Source: Tubiluchus corallicola (lineage: Eukaryota > Priapulida > Priapulimorpha > Priapulimorphida > Tubiluchidae). Taken from it: 64,000 nucleotides of DNA. The position numbers and the translations under genes were made by a program. Of the stretch, positions 12,302 through 25,215 are shown in pieces. Position 1 is the first letter of the stretch. The number at the start of each line of letters is the position of its first letter. The notes under the pieces were generated by a model that was not told where the DNA came from, ran no database searches, and was given only the letters and a program-made list of their open reading frames with translations. The stretch covers positions 474,501-538,500 of the forward strand of contig JAQGDQ010000090.1 in the NCBI GenBank assembly GCA_030141605.1. Direction: 5' to 3'.

Positions 12302-12605
12302 TAGCAAGTTCGTGGGGTCAGAGGTGCAATTTGTCTTTAGCAAGTTTTAAAGGTCAATGTGTAACTTGTGTTTAGACTCTTAAAATCAAGGTCGCAATTT
12401 ACCATTAACAAGTTCCGAAAATCAAGGGCACAACTAGTCTTTAGCACCCCCTCAAGGTCGGGAGTGCAACATTTTTAGAGATCAAGGGTGCATCTTACCT
12501 TTAACAAAAGCTATAAAGATCAAGGGTGCACTTGTCTTTAGTAAGCTGTGAAGGCCACGGGTGAAACTTGTCTATAGCAAATTCTTAAGGTCAAAGGTTG
12601 CAGAA
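12302..12605 (+). repeat. degenerate ~40-bp minisatellite, about 7-8 units
   Basis: Repeating pattern of 'agcaagtt', then 'aaggtcaagggtgcaa', then 'cttgtctttagc'. Landmarks recur as 'gtcagaggtgcaatttgtctttag', 'ggtcaatgtgtaacttgtgttt', 'atcaagggcacaactagtcttt' and 'atcaagggtgcacttgtcttta', each quoted in part. Units vary in length and are strongly diverged, so this is an old array. It has no continuous reading frame. Confidence 0.85.
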
Positions 12606-15514
12606 TTCATAGCAAACAATAATCAAATTAGATTCTGAATCATCTTAGTATTGCGATTTATTCTGAGTTTTTATCGAACAAAACTTGATTAATTCTATAG
12701 CTGTTAATTAGTATCGCTTAATTAGAATCACTTAATTGGCTAAAGTTAATTATTTTTATTTTATTTATTTTAAACATTATTTTATTTTGGATCATTCAAA
12801 TTTTACAACTTGTTTCCAGATTTTCTTCAGCACAGCAAATATATTTACATAGTTACACCAAAAGTTTATGGTCACATCACAAAGAAAGGTACATTACACA
12901 AAATATACAGTTTGTACAAAAATTAAAAGAAAGCGGTCAATTTTTATTTTAGTTTAGTGGAATAACGTGTTGACTTCAAAGCAAAAGAAAGTGCTAAGCA
13001 GGCAACGCGTATTTGAAAAAGTAGGAAAAAAGCTAGAAATCCAGTAATAGGAGGATTGTCATTAATGTAGATTTGAAAAAACTGTGATCCTAGAGTGGGT
13101 CCTTGTAGTGCAGTGCAGTTTATATAGTCTGCGGTTATTCTGTAGTACGTATAAACTGGTTATTTTGCGTCGTTCTTTTTCATGCTGAGGAAGGAGTGAG
13201 AGCCTAAAAGCTGGGCACTAAACCAAAACCTACGAGAAAATTCTCGTCATTGCATCACTGGTGTCAGTCATAGTGAACCCAAGTTCTGCTGTATGCAGTG
13301 TATCGAGAAGCTACTGCGATTATATTATAAGGTGCAAATACCCAGCATGTACAGCAAAGGCAACAAAAGCTCTGCCGTGCAATTTCTATATCATCAAGCA
13401 CTTGTCGGAGCGTAAGTAATTATTTAGAAATCGATGGGTTTGGCTAACACGTCAGGCAGAAGTGGCGGTCGCGAGCCGAGCTAGACGCGAAACCAACACC
13501 GTGGTAAATATAAACAAACCTGCTGCTTGCTCGGCGCAGTTTTGGGTTTCAGTGTAGTGGAATATTAGCGGAAGTTAAACATCGTGTACTTCCGATCCCG
13601 CCCTGTTGGCGATAACGACTTTGCACGGGTGAAAAATGAAATAAGCCGTCGCAGAAGATAAAGTAAGCTGGCATCAGAATGCTCCATGTTTTCATTCGCC
13701 ACCGTCGGCGTTGTCGTCATCGGTGTCATCATCATTATCATGGCCGTCCACTCATCACCGCCATCATCATAATCGTTATCGGTATTGTCATCATCAATGT
13801 AGTCATTTCTGTTTCTAACCGAGTACCAGTGTAAGTTTTTTGCCACCACTGTTGCAGCGCTATTATTGTCATCTTTATCGAATAAGAATTAGCAAAGGAA
13901 ATTAAAATTAGCAGGTTTCTGGTTAAGATGATCAGTGACAAAGTCGTGGATTAGTGGAAATTGACGCTTGCAAAGTTCAAGGAGGCGCTGCAAAAGAGAA
14001 ACCGCCGTAGAGATGACGTTACTCGCGTACGAAGCAGCTGCATATGGGATTTCGTTGTTTCACAATCCAACGAAAACGCCAAGTAACCATATAACTATTT
14101 GCTGGTTATTCTCAGAAGGTTGGGTAGCACAAAGTACCGCAGACCTGCAACATCTTGTGTAGGCGTATCATAATGTACTGTACTGCGCTCACATAAAATA
14201 ATTATGCTGTGCCAATTTTTTTTATAAAACACACAAGCGCCTTTTTGTCAAGGTTTTCTCTGTATAATTGGTTTATATAGAGATGTTCTGGCAACTAATA
14301 ATAAACAGTCAAGACAGCTAGTGTTTAAAATTTAGTGATTTTTGCCTGATCTTTCTTATTTGATCATATTGTTGTAAAAGCATATTTACAACGAAAGCAC
14401 GTTTTCGAAAATATGCAATAAATTTGTCAATTGATTTTAAACCTTTACACTAAACCGCCATTAAAAGGTGATAGACATACAATGTAAGCTATGTGGCTTC
14501 GAGGGCAATCAGGACCAAATCAGTTCATTTCCATGTTCCAAATACAAAAAAGAACTGGCCTTGAAATTTTACATTTATTATTCTAACTCAGTGTCCGTTT
14601 GTGGACAACTTGACAAGGCTGGAATCGAGTTGTCCAGAATAGTTGTGTAACATATGGTGCACTGGACCAATAGGGGCGTTTTAGGCACGACGGGATGCGG
14701 TCACATTCTCTCTGAACAAACAGAACCACGAAAATGCCCTAGGCCGCTAGGTGGCATTATAAATTAAGCTGAAGCCGTAATGTCGCAGACTGGGTTCGGG
14801 GTTAAAGACTCAACTTTAGTTATTAATCTAATGTAACTGTTCGATAAGATTTAAAGACTTAAATTGTCCTTCTGATAACGTGGTAGTTTCTCGCCCGTAG
14901 GCGCAAACATTATATCTTTTTTCTAAACTAGTAAGAATACTATTTACTGATATATATATGTATTTTAATTATACCAGTGTTTTAATCAAGTCACATCTTT
15001 CAATGTTTTGCTGAGGATAATGGACTGTTCAACTGGCAAAACTATAACATTTTGTCACAATAACCAATTCATATTATACTTATGTATGTTGGTATGTAAT
15101 TTCAATGAAGTTTCAAAAAATGGTCAGTCAGCATTTCTGAAAAAAAATTTAATAGAATTTCAAAAAAAGTGTTTTAATTTGATTTTTTAAAGGCTTCGCT
15201 TACTGTAAAAGTAATAAAACCTGAATACACTAATTGTTATTCTTATAAATTTAGTACTTTACATTCTTCATTTCCACTGTATTATACTAATTTTAAATTG
15301 TCTAACTTACAATACTTTACATCCAGTTTGATGACACTACACAAGAATAAAAGCATATGTTTCGAAACTAGAGGCTATAGTGGATTTAGTTTACTTTCCC
15401 ATATTTTTGTTTTTTGTCATTCATTATGTGTTACGTAATTTTGCGTTAGTGTTTTACAGGAGGACAGACAATTAGATGATAAACAAATGTTAAAGTTAAG
15501 CTATTTATCAACAG
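12606..15514. other. mostly noncoding; short CAT-type triplet patch
   Basis: An interrupted TCATCA patch lies at about 13715-13800; it explains the Asp/Asn-rich and Met-rich minus-strand frames there. A modest GC rise occurs at 13450-13560. No exon is supported. Confidence 0.45.
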
Positions 15515-15805
15515 ATGGCACTATACGAAGTTTTTTGTTACGCAGTGACTATGGTCATCCACATTTGCGTCGAAGGCAGTAACCGACTGTCGTTTGCAGG
15601 TGTCACATATCAACTCGTTCAAGAATGCCCTAACGCTATTATTAGCACTTTAACCCAAAAAGTAACCATTCCTATTCCACAGAATTTTGCGTTTCGTGGA
15701 AATAGGTACTACAGCACTACTGCTGTATGGAAGCTATGCAACCTCGGTGTTGGTGAAAATGATCTGGATAGTTGGGGTGTTGCATTGCATCCAGAAAATA
15801 AATGA
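15515..15805 (+). CDS. unidentified ORF, 96 codons, doubtful
   Basis: ATG-initiated frame just after a plausible splice acceptor (ctatttatcaacag). The composition is mixed rather than repeat-like, with a Val/Ile-rich start and motifs such as TIPIPQNFAF and DSWGVAL. I recognise no family. It could be a real small exon or gene, a transposon remnant or chance; nothing nearby decides it. Confidence 0.2.
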   Translation: MALYEVFCYAVTMVIHICVEGSNRLSFAGVTYQLVQECPNAIISTLTQKVTIPIPQNFAFRGNRYYSTTAVWKLCNLGVGENDLDSWGVALHPENK

Positions 15806-18800
15806 TTATACTAGCATAAATTACTTTGCATTAGGGTTTGTAATTAGTAGCGAACTCTTGGAATGATGCAAACATGAACTTTTTGAATTAAATTTTCATT
15901 TGTCATTTAAACGACCGCGTTTGGCAATATTTCAAAGCTTAGCCACGCGGGAGAAGGGACGTACTATATTATGGAATTAAGAAAGTTTCCGTAATTTTTC
16001 GTTATTGTTTATTACCTTAAGTACACACAGTGTAAATACAAGTCGGCGAAACATCTTTTTCAATAGCGGAAATCTTCATCCGGAGTCTTGCTTAGCCGGT
16101 AGATCGCTTCTTGTCGCTGAATCGCTGATTAATGCAGCTTTATTTACTTTAATCTGGCATTGTTTGCACAGAAGTCAAGTCAAGATGTAGAGCTTGCTGG
16201 CAAGCCGTTCAGAAATTTACTTACATAAGGCCTAGTTCAGGCACTAATAAATTAAACATACCGATGTATGGACACGAGTAACCTCAGGGGAAGATTATTT
16301 TATGTAAAACTAATACGAAAACCATGAGAATGATATCTTGTAGAACAAACTGAGAGATGGCGAGCGTAAAGGTTTCACTTTGGAATGAAATGAAATTCTA
16401 GCTGATAGTCTATCAATCAAAACATTCGTATCTATCTTGGAGAACATGGAGAACATTGAAAAAACGATGTTTTGTTAGAGAACATTTTCTAATAAGGCTT
16501 AAATAAAACATGACGGCAAACACACTCAGATAAATTAAGCACCTCTCTCTCAACGAGTTTGTTTTCTGACAAATGATTTCATACAGTGAATTAATCCCAT
16601 AATAAGGAAATTAAAGACGCACGTTTAAGTCAGATACTGCCTTTGGGTGAAAGATAAATGAAAAATGAGGCAAAAGATTATTAAAGTTCTTGGATTTTTT
16701 AATCCTTTGTATAGAAATTTTCAAGTGAATATTTACATATTTTTATTCAGGTATCTGAAAAATTGTCCTGCATAATTCAAACACGCTCGATGAAGTTTGG
16801 TTTGATATTATATATGGTTACCCTCCCATTGCTCCACTGATTCCTCATCCATGCTCTTCTAATTTTTTTTGCTGAAGGGATGGTCTTTTCTGGATCTTCC
16901 GTAAAACATCGCTAGCTCTTGCTGACTACTTACTGACATTGCTACCAGGCTTAAGTTTGACGTGGTACGGGAAGACTTGGACGCGTGTTACTTTTTAATG
17001 ACTGTTCTTGTTTGTTAGTTTTGTCTATTTTTTTGGAACGTGTAATTTTAAGTAAACTTTTGTTTATTAACTATGTTGTACTTTATGAAACATTTACACA
17101 AAAGCAAAAGACATATTATGCACTCGTAATTTGATACAGAGAAACAGTTTTACAGTTTAATAATTTATCGTGTAGACGGCACTTTAGAACATTCAACCGT
17201 GGCACCCGCAATTAAGCCATAACAATCGATTACTGACTTCAATTAATTTAATTGCAGAAAAATAATTTCTAGACTGTTTGTACTACAATGGGTCTCTCTA
17301 AATCTTGCTTTAAGTTCAGTTAGTGCAATGAAAATGAAGCATATGCCTAAAATGTCTTAGGTTACCAATGATTTTGTATTTTAGTGATAAAAGTATTTGC
17401 AGTGCATGGACAGTTGATCCAGTATTCTTCCGACGACTGTCAAATGCCGGTTACCAGGGCGATTAGTGGCAGTAGGTGGATACGCTGCATCTTCTGTCAC
17501 ATTTAAGCAAACATATATGTTCAGGGATTTTGGGGTCATTGTTTTCAGGTGGGTCACAGTTGCCCAAATGACACCTATTCGCAATTATACTGTATACTGT
17601 GGGCTTTACTAGACATGGGTTTATTTATGTTTGATATCAGTTTACTGTTATTTATTGGTAACTTTAAATTTGCTTTACATTTTATCAAATACTCTACTTA
17701 GTATAAAATCATATTATATATTATAGATAAAGTACTTTTATTCCAGTCGTTGAATTTCAAGTTCAAAAGAATTACAATAAACTGTACAAGAAACAAGAAG
17801 TAATTTGCCAAGCACTGAATAAAGACGTATTCTTTGTAAAGTAATTCGATACAATAAATAGTTTCAATATAATAAAAAATTATACAGAGTCCAAAATTCA
17901 TGGAATGATAAAAAAATAAAACTGGGAATCTGGCCTAAAAACATTTGTGGGATTAAAAAGGTTGGACTTGGCCCGCGCAGATTCGTTTTTGGCTTTAAGA
18001 ACACAGTAATATAAGCTAAGTTTATAATAAGCAATAGCTAAGTTTGCAGTTTTCTGTTTGAAATCTTTGAACTTCATATGGTTCCGGTGTGATGCTACAA
18101 GTTTGTGGAAATTTTTAATGTATATTCATTGGTTTTAGAAACGACCGCACGGCGCCCAAACAGGATTACAAAATATTGCACTTCCGTGCCGTTTTCCTCA
18201 GTGTCTGCAATTAGGCTTTCATATTTACTCTTTGTGAAATTTGTGTGTTTTTTTCAATTTTTAGATCGAAAAGGACTGTCAGCTCAAATATGAATAATTT
18301 CTTTAAGAGTTTATTAAATATGCACTTCTCGGGAATAGGCGCAACTTTTTGTGTTACTTTTAATGGTCTTGTTACAAATGACTAGTTGTATAGAAGTTAA
18401 GTTATTTTGTGAGAGGCAATTAGTTCTTGACGTTGTCCCAGACGGATAAATGAGGAGTAAAGATCGCTTACTGGCGGCCTAAAAGGAACGAGGTTTTGGA
18501 AGAATATTTTCCAAATTCGAAGGTAATAATTTGAACTGTCCCAGTCCAGACTATATTTCCTATAGCAAATCATCGTGGCTTCTTTTTCGCTTGTTGAAAC
18601 TTTGGGATAGCTAATTAGAAAGACGACGATACTAGTTTGTTTTGTGCGCAGCTGCAGCTGACTTGTGTCCACAGATAAAAAATTGTTTTAATCGAAAACT
18701 CCTCACACAAAATGTGCGAAAACTTTTCCATTACTCAAAAGTTAATTATTGCTTTCCTGATTTTAGACACAGCACGACCTTGCAGATGTCCTTTAGAACC

Positions 18801-19855
18801 TATAAACAACATGCAAATTATTGAGAAATAATGCCTGGGGGAGCCACTGTAACCTGACCGTCAATTTATTTCATCAACCTTTTCTTGATAGTACGTTTCG
18901 TTAGAAGAAATGCTCGTTTACTAATGCTCGTTCAGTCATGCTCTATTGTATATCGCATAAATAATAACGCAATGTCCCTTTATGTGCTTGCTGGGGCTGA
19001 GGGTACAAAAGTCGGTGTACTGAGGTTGTGGGTGCTGAGCTAGTAGGAGTGTTACCGCGTGTATGGGTATACATGCTAGAACAATTTAATTTATTACAAA
19101 TTTATACAAAGTTTATTTATACTCATAATCAGGCATTTAGAAACAATTTTAATCTATAGCCGAAGAGAAAAAATGAAGATTGAGCAATTATTTAAAATGA
19201 ATTCTTTGAGGTGTTTTTTCCGCTGCGTGTAATACCCAGGACTACTTTTCCCCGTGGCGTAATACTCTTTACTAAGCGTAATAGCACGATACGCTTTTCC
19301 AGCAGGCGTGACACTCACGTCACTTCGTGCTCATCAGAACCTCTTTCTCGCCTCTCATGTATAATAGCTTGAGTGTAAGCAGTACTTGGGGGAAATGCTC
19401 CTAGCTGTTAGAATATATATTAGATGTTATTCACGAGACTTTTTTATGGCTTAAAAAAACTCTAAATTGTCTTCTTCCCTGTCACTTTCTGTCTGGTACA
19501 CAAAACAGTCTAAATAGCCTGCAACACACTGGAAACGTATAAATAAATATTAAATGTAAAAATGTCTGTACAATTCCTTGGCGAGTCGTTAATAATAGAG
19601 TACCGCTGCGAGTTTTAATGCTTATAATGTTATGGTACTTATAAACGCTGAAGAAATCATCAAGCTGAACAATACAAGCGTGTTTCTTGTACCTGGGAGT
19701 GAATTGTTTTCTAAACTGTGAAGTGGATAAGACGTTAATTAAGGCGTGTAAGTGGAAACGTTGTCTATATTTAAAGTTAAATAAAAGTTAATAACTACTG
19801 TTTTGAGATATTTGTACATGTTCGGGTGGTGGTCTTGAAAAGCTGTTTATAGTCA
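15806..19855. other. noncoding stretch, nothing recognised
   Basis: Four kilobases with only short chance ORFs on both strands. No repeat copies of the families seen elsewhere were recognised here. Confidence 0.45.
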
Positions 19856-19886
<31 letters not shown>

Positions 19887-19909
19887 GTTATTGTTATTGT
19901 TTTTATTAC

Positions 19910-19982
<73 letters not shown>
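19856..19982. repeat. ATT trinucleotide microsatellite
   Basis: About 42 triplets with minor GTT interruptions. On the minus strand it gives a poly-Asn frame, which is not a gene. Confidence 0.95.
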
Positions 19983-20419
19983 ATCTATTGATAGATGCAC
20001 TATTATTATCATCATCACCATTGTTATGCATTTTATTAGTACCTAAAATTGATACAGCACGTGAAACTAAATTACAAATAACATGAACCTATAGCTACTA
20101 ACTAATCAAATCACCTGATTACTAAAGTCATGTATAATATTCCTGGCTTTGCTACAATAATTATAAGATATCGTAAGACGCACTAATATCTGATTTAATT
20201 CACATTAAACAAAAGTGAACCATTTTTATGATAGCTGCAAAAGTACTTGATAGGCTAGGTGATACAATAATTTTATATTAGCTAGAATTCTACAACTTAC
20301 GCAATCATGTTGCTCCAAATATAACAGCAGGAAGTGTTAGAACGACTTGCAGTTAAAAACTATTATAACAAGCTTTCTGTTTCTAAAACTGCTCCATGCG
20401 GGCCTGTACTTTTGCATGT

Positions 20420-20680
20420 AGCTCCTACTTGTAAACTGCTTTTATACTGCAATTGTAAATTATTTGTACTTGGTGGTATTAATGTGCCTATACTTGTCTG
20501 GTGCCATACTTGCACTGGGTTCTAGAGAGCTAATTGTGCTTGTTCTCATATAGTACTTGTACTTGCTAAAAGTCACATACTTGTTTTTGTTTTCTGCTGT
20601 TTGTACTTATTTGTAACCAAGTCTAGTATTTGCGTTGTACTGCACGTGTTTGTACTTGTCCTCGTGGTGGACTTGTAGAT
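20420..20680 (+). repeat. cluster of TACTTG-type heptamers
   Basis: The word 'tacttg' (often tacttgt) appears about eight times within roughly 260 bp, at irregular spacing. This looks like a very diverged minisatellite. It is not a coding feature. Confidence 0.5.
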
Positions 20681-20994
20681 GCACATAATTGAACCAAAAT
20701 TCGTGATTTGCTATGCACAAACTGTAAAACTTAGGTTTCTCAGTTCATATTGTTTTTAAGCCAGTGAGAGTCTTGGTGAGAATGTCGCAGGTTTGTTCTG
20801 CGTGGTGAAGATCACGACCTTATGTACTCGAATGACTTAAGTGACGTAACTTTAAAAAATGGTTCATACAAGAGACTAACTTTTCATTGTTCACATTTGT
20901 ATACATTATAATGCACTGTATAATGTTTATGTCAAAAACGAAAATATAAATAACATCGAGACGAACCTAAGTCCTCTTGTCCGTTTTGCTTCGC

Positions 20995-21050
20995 GCACGC
21001 ACGCACGCGCGCACACACACACACACACACACGCACGCGCACACACGCAC

Positions 21051-21104
<54 letters not shown>
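20995..21104. repeat. CA dinucleotide microsatellite
   Basis: (CA)n with CG interruptions in the first half, about 110 bp, followed by a 16-bp tandem pair of 'actcaactattacac'. Confidence 0.95.
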
Positions 21105-21106
<2 letters not shown>

Positions 21107-21247
21107 AACTATTACACACTCAACTATTACTTGACGCCATCCTACAACAATACTAGAAGTGCTACCATCTACAAGTGACAATGCATACCTTTCACACTGA
21201 ATGGTTGTCAAAGGAAAACAGGATGCTTTTTCATATCCTAGCCCATT

Positions 21248-21515
21248 TGAAGTACGCTAAAAATATACATTTTAACACCAATAATGCTGGTACAACATTT
21301 CAGGTAATTAAACGATAGATTAAAGGCTTAATTAAGGGCGGGCGAGCCCAATTATGCAGGTTCTCTTGCCCATCTAACTAGCCGCGCGAATGAAAAATTC
21401 CGTTTGCGTGGTAATAATTCTTTCACGTAATGACGCAAGCAATTCTTGAAAAAATATTATGTTCACTTTCAATGTGTTAAAGAGTAGATTGTTTTCATTT
21501 ACTTTTTAAGATTGG
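21248..21515 (+). repeat. dispersed repeat family B, copy 1
   Basis: Matches 50190-50390 in order: 'acattttaacac', 'ccgcgcgaa', 'ggtaataat.ctttcac', 'caattctt.aaaa', 'ttcactttcaat', 'tagatt.ttt' and 'aagattggg'. Both copies are in the same orientation. The class is unknown. Confidence 0.65.
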
Positions 21516-22378
21516 GTTCGGTTTTCATTTAATTTAAACTGCATTTTCTTTTATATTTCTGGACGGTGCCTTATTATTATCTTTCTATGAAGAAGGGTTG
21601 AACAGGCGTTGTACAAGACGGACGTCCTGGCCAACGTACGTGTTCTATAACGCACTTGCGCATCAAGGAAAGTTCCACGATCTCGACCTAGGTTGTCCAG
21701 AGATAGAACGTTGCAGAGCTCTTGGTGTTTTTGGTGTTCATAGACATGGATATGAACTCCCAAGGATTTAATAAACATCAGTATCACGTATCAAAGCAAG
21801 TTACACCATATCACACTCTTCTGTATATGATATAAATACCTTGAAAGAACGGGCGTTTCATTTGGACATTTCGACATCTCGCTAAATAGACAAGTGCATG
21901 CAATGGAGTGTTATTGCCTTTAAATTTTCTAGCAAATATGTCTTGTCAAGTGTGTACGTCCCCTGAGTCTAGGTCGTTTGATTTACATTATTATCCCGAT
22001 CTATTGCTTGTGTTTATAGAGTGTCATCCATCGTGTCAAACGTATCGCATTCATGTCTCTGTAGTATCACACTAGCTGTGCATAGGAAACCAGCTGATTG
22101 GCATGATACTACATTATTCAGCCTGTGCTCTCACTTCAACTTGTTCATTACATTATTTGTGCGTACTGCTGTTAATATTTGATAACTCCTGTAATTGCTT
22201 AGAGGTAATGTCAATTAGCAGTTGATCGTTTAATATTTAATGGCTTAAAGTTATAGTATTTTGTAGTTAATTAGGGTGGCAGTGTTGCGTGACATTTCTG
22301 TTTATTGTCTGTGTGAAATAGTTGGTTATCTTGCCTGTAGGTGACGTTCATTCTTTTGGGTAGTGGAAATATGCATGA

Positions 22379-22535
22379 TAGTTCCTTCCGGTTGTCTTGG
22401 CGCCAAAAAGTGTCACCTAGTTCCTTCCAATTGTCTTGGCGCCAAAAAAGTGTCTCATAGTTACTTCTGGTTGCTTTGGAGCCAAAAAGCGTCTCATAGT
22501 TCCTTCCGGTTGTCTTGGCGCCAAAAAATTGTTTG
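22379..22535 (+). repeat. 39-40-bp minisatellite, four units, with TTGGCGCCAA
   Basis: Units start at 22379, 22418, 22458 and 22497 (39, 40, 39 and about 39 bp). Each runs 'tagttccttccggttgtctt', then 'ggcgccaaaaa'. Three of the four keep the perfect palindrome TTGGCGCCAA; the third unit has TTGGAGCCAA. The reading frame over the first units (22363-22608) is a by-product of the 39-bp period and is broken by the 40-bp unit. Confidence 0.95.
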
Positions 22536-23697
22536 TTGTGTAGGCGTTAGCAGCACGTTTTTAATAAGAGAATATCGCGTTATTTTGTTACTCCTAAACG
22601 TCTACTAGTTAAGCTATTAAATGCCAATTGAGTGATATGAAATGACATGATTTCATATCAATGGCTTCTTAAACTCACTAACACGATAGTGGTAAAGGGG
22701 TTTCAGTCTGAACTACCGGTACTTTTAGGGGTGACAACTAGTTTGGTAACCATGCAGAGTGGCCCGCCCAAGCGCCTACGCTACAATATTTAAGATCTTC
22801 CCTGTCAGCAAAAACATAGCTCTGTAGATTTTGTATCCTCTTAATTACTATGGATTCGGCCGTTGATGATACAATAATTCTATAACTGTGATGTAGTAAG
22901 TAACGCAAAATATTCCTCAAAAAATATTATGGTGTCTAATGTCTAACCTCGTACTGCAGGCATCGATTAAATGTTTGTTCCCTCTAACATAAACATTGTA
23001 CCATGTATCTATAATTGTTTGTCGTTATAAATCTGTTTACATGCATATTTGGAAGGTCTAGTGCAGCAAAACAAACAATTTTGCAAAAATCAGGGACTTT
23101 AAATTGTAAGTAAATGCATCTGGGAAATTTTGCCATTTCTGGCGAAGAGGGATAAACTATGTTGCCTCTAGAATTCCTTCCCAGCTTTGAAAAATAGACT
23201 TTTGTTTCCTTTTAACGCAGTTCTCTCATCATTTCTCTGTGTACACACGATTGATCTAATAAGCTCTTTGCCTGTAATAGACATCCACTGATTTCACGTG
23301 AATCAAACAGGAACCTGCAACCGATCAAGTTTTCGCTGCTGTAATCGAATACAACGTATTCCAATATCGTCATTTCAAAGTCAGAGGTATCCAAATATTG
23401 AATTCAGTTATGCCAGCTTTGCGAAACTGTTTTACTCCTATCGAAAATCGATGAGTTTTACCCGGCGAGAAACGCGATGGAGATATTTCGTGAATCTCGT
23501 GAAAACTTACATTCAGTCGCGCGTGTCGAGTAGCGATGTTCGGTTGATTATCTGTGGACACCAAGAACTTTAAGTTTCTATGCTGTGCGTATTCTCAACA
23601 AGCGCGTACGTGCCAAGCAATTTTCACATTTATGCTGTGCATGCACTCAAAGAATGTCTTAACTTTGTATTTGATTTGAGTTCCTGACAAGGTTTTC
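22536..23697. other. noncoding stretch, nothing recognised
   Basis: ORFs at 23212-23573 overlap on opposite strands and have no motif. Nothing else is supported. Confidence 0.45.
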
Positions 23698-23760
23698 TTG
23701 TTTTTTTCTTTCTTTCTTTCTGACTTTCCCCTTTCTTTTCTTCCTTGCTTACCTTCCGAC

Positions 23761-24118
23761 TACATACCTGCCTACTACCTACCTACCTACCAACCGACCT
23801 ATCTACCTACCTGCCTACTTTCTTACCTGCCTGCCTGCCTACCTACTTACCTATCTATCTACCTACCTACCTACCTACCTACCTACCTACCTACCTACCT
23901 ACCTACCTACCTACCTACCTACCTACCTACCTACCTCTCTCCCTACCTACCTACCTACCTACCCACCTACCTACCTACCTACCTACCTACCTACCTACCT
24001 ACCTACCTACCTACCTACCTACCTACCTACCTACCTACCTACCTCTCTCCCTCCCTACCTACCTACCTGCCTACCTATCTAGCTAGCTACCTATCTACGT
24101 ACCTACCTACCTACCCAT
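23761..24118. repeat. CTAC tetranucleotide satellite tract
   Basis: About 350 bp of (CTAC)n with CTCT, CTGC and CTAT variants, preceded by a CTTT-rich patch from 23697. The long Leu-Pro-Thr-Tyr frames over it (up to 152 codons) are repeat translations, not a protein. Confidence 0.97.
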
Positions 24119-24709
24119 GTACCACAGTCCGGCCTTCTTGCCTCCTACTTGCGTAAATACCTACACATCTGCTTACCTACCTTCCTACTTAACTTACCAC
24201 ACGTAGGTTTTCATATACAGTACTGATTGGTTAGCCAAGGCCCATAAAGACTTATAAAATAATGAAGTCAAGTAAGCTTCGTTATTTACTAATTTATAAT
24301 TTATAAGACAAGTTGCGGGAAACCATGCCAGTGAAACATTTTCTCCTAATTAATTAGCCGATAATTAATTTAGCGCCACGAGTTTGATAAGTTTATGGTT
24401 CCCCAATAATTTTATCACCTTAAGCATCCTTGTTTACTCACTGAAACGTATAGAATAGGTTTACAAACGTAATTATGTCCAGTGGCTCGTCTATATGCTT
24501 TCTTGAAAGCTCTATCTCGCACTGGCTTACAGGACAAGAAAAGGGGTATCTGAAAGTTTCAGAAAAATTGCGTTAAAATTATATTACTTTATAACAATTT
24601 TATGCGGATGTCGTACTCGTGTTAAAAGGATTTTTTGTTTGTTTTCATTTTAAATCTCCCGGCGATAATGTTTCAACCGTGCCATTACATTACGTCTCCT
24701 ACGCACAAC

Positions 24710-25215
24710 GTACGTTAGGGGAAGAAAAGACAATGTGAAACATGTCCCAAAAAACTTTCCATTTCGCTTATCTACTTGAAAGAGTTATGTAGCTAGAAAT
24801 AATTTAAAATGTTCTCACCAATCGGTAAAAAAATTGTTGACTCTCCTCCACAGTGCACGACTCACTGACCAAAAAACTTATTTTTAATCTGATTGACAAG
24901 ATACTGACAAGATACGGTAATTTAAAATTTCGCTTAGATAGTGAAGTGTGTGCTATTGTTTGCTTTTTCTGTTTATTTTTTCGAACTTTACGCAATGTTA
25001 TCTAAATTTATTTCAAATGATTTATCGTCAAAGTGGTAGCGTCTAACGGTCATCGCGGGAGTTTGTACAGCGTAAGTTGAGCAACTGCGAACGTTAGCTC
25101 TGTGTACAATAAGACAGCATGTAAGTAGTATAAAATTTCAAGATGAACTTTTCAAGCTTGATGCCAGTAAAGTGTTTTCTTGTGCTTTAATTTCGATAAA
25201 TAAATCGGTGATATT
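24710..25215 (+). repeat. dispersed repeat family A, copy 2
   Basis: Same family as 3105-3525. Matches include 'ggggaagaaaaga', 'catgtcccaaaaaactttccat', 'gttagctctgtgtacaataaga' and 'aatttcaaga', read in part. An extra segment in the middle makes it longer than copy 1. Confidence 0.6.

Noticed and set aside
23698-24156. 152-codon Leu-Pro-Thr-Tyr frame
   Set aside because: Direct translation of a CTAC microsatellite; open in more than one frame.
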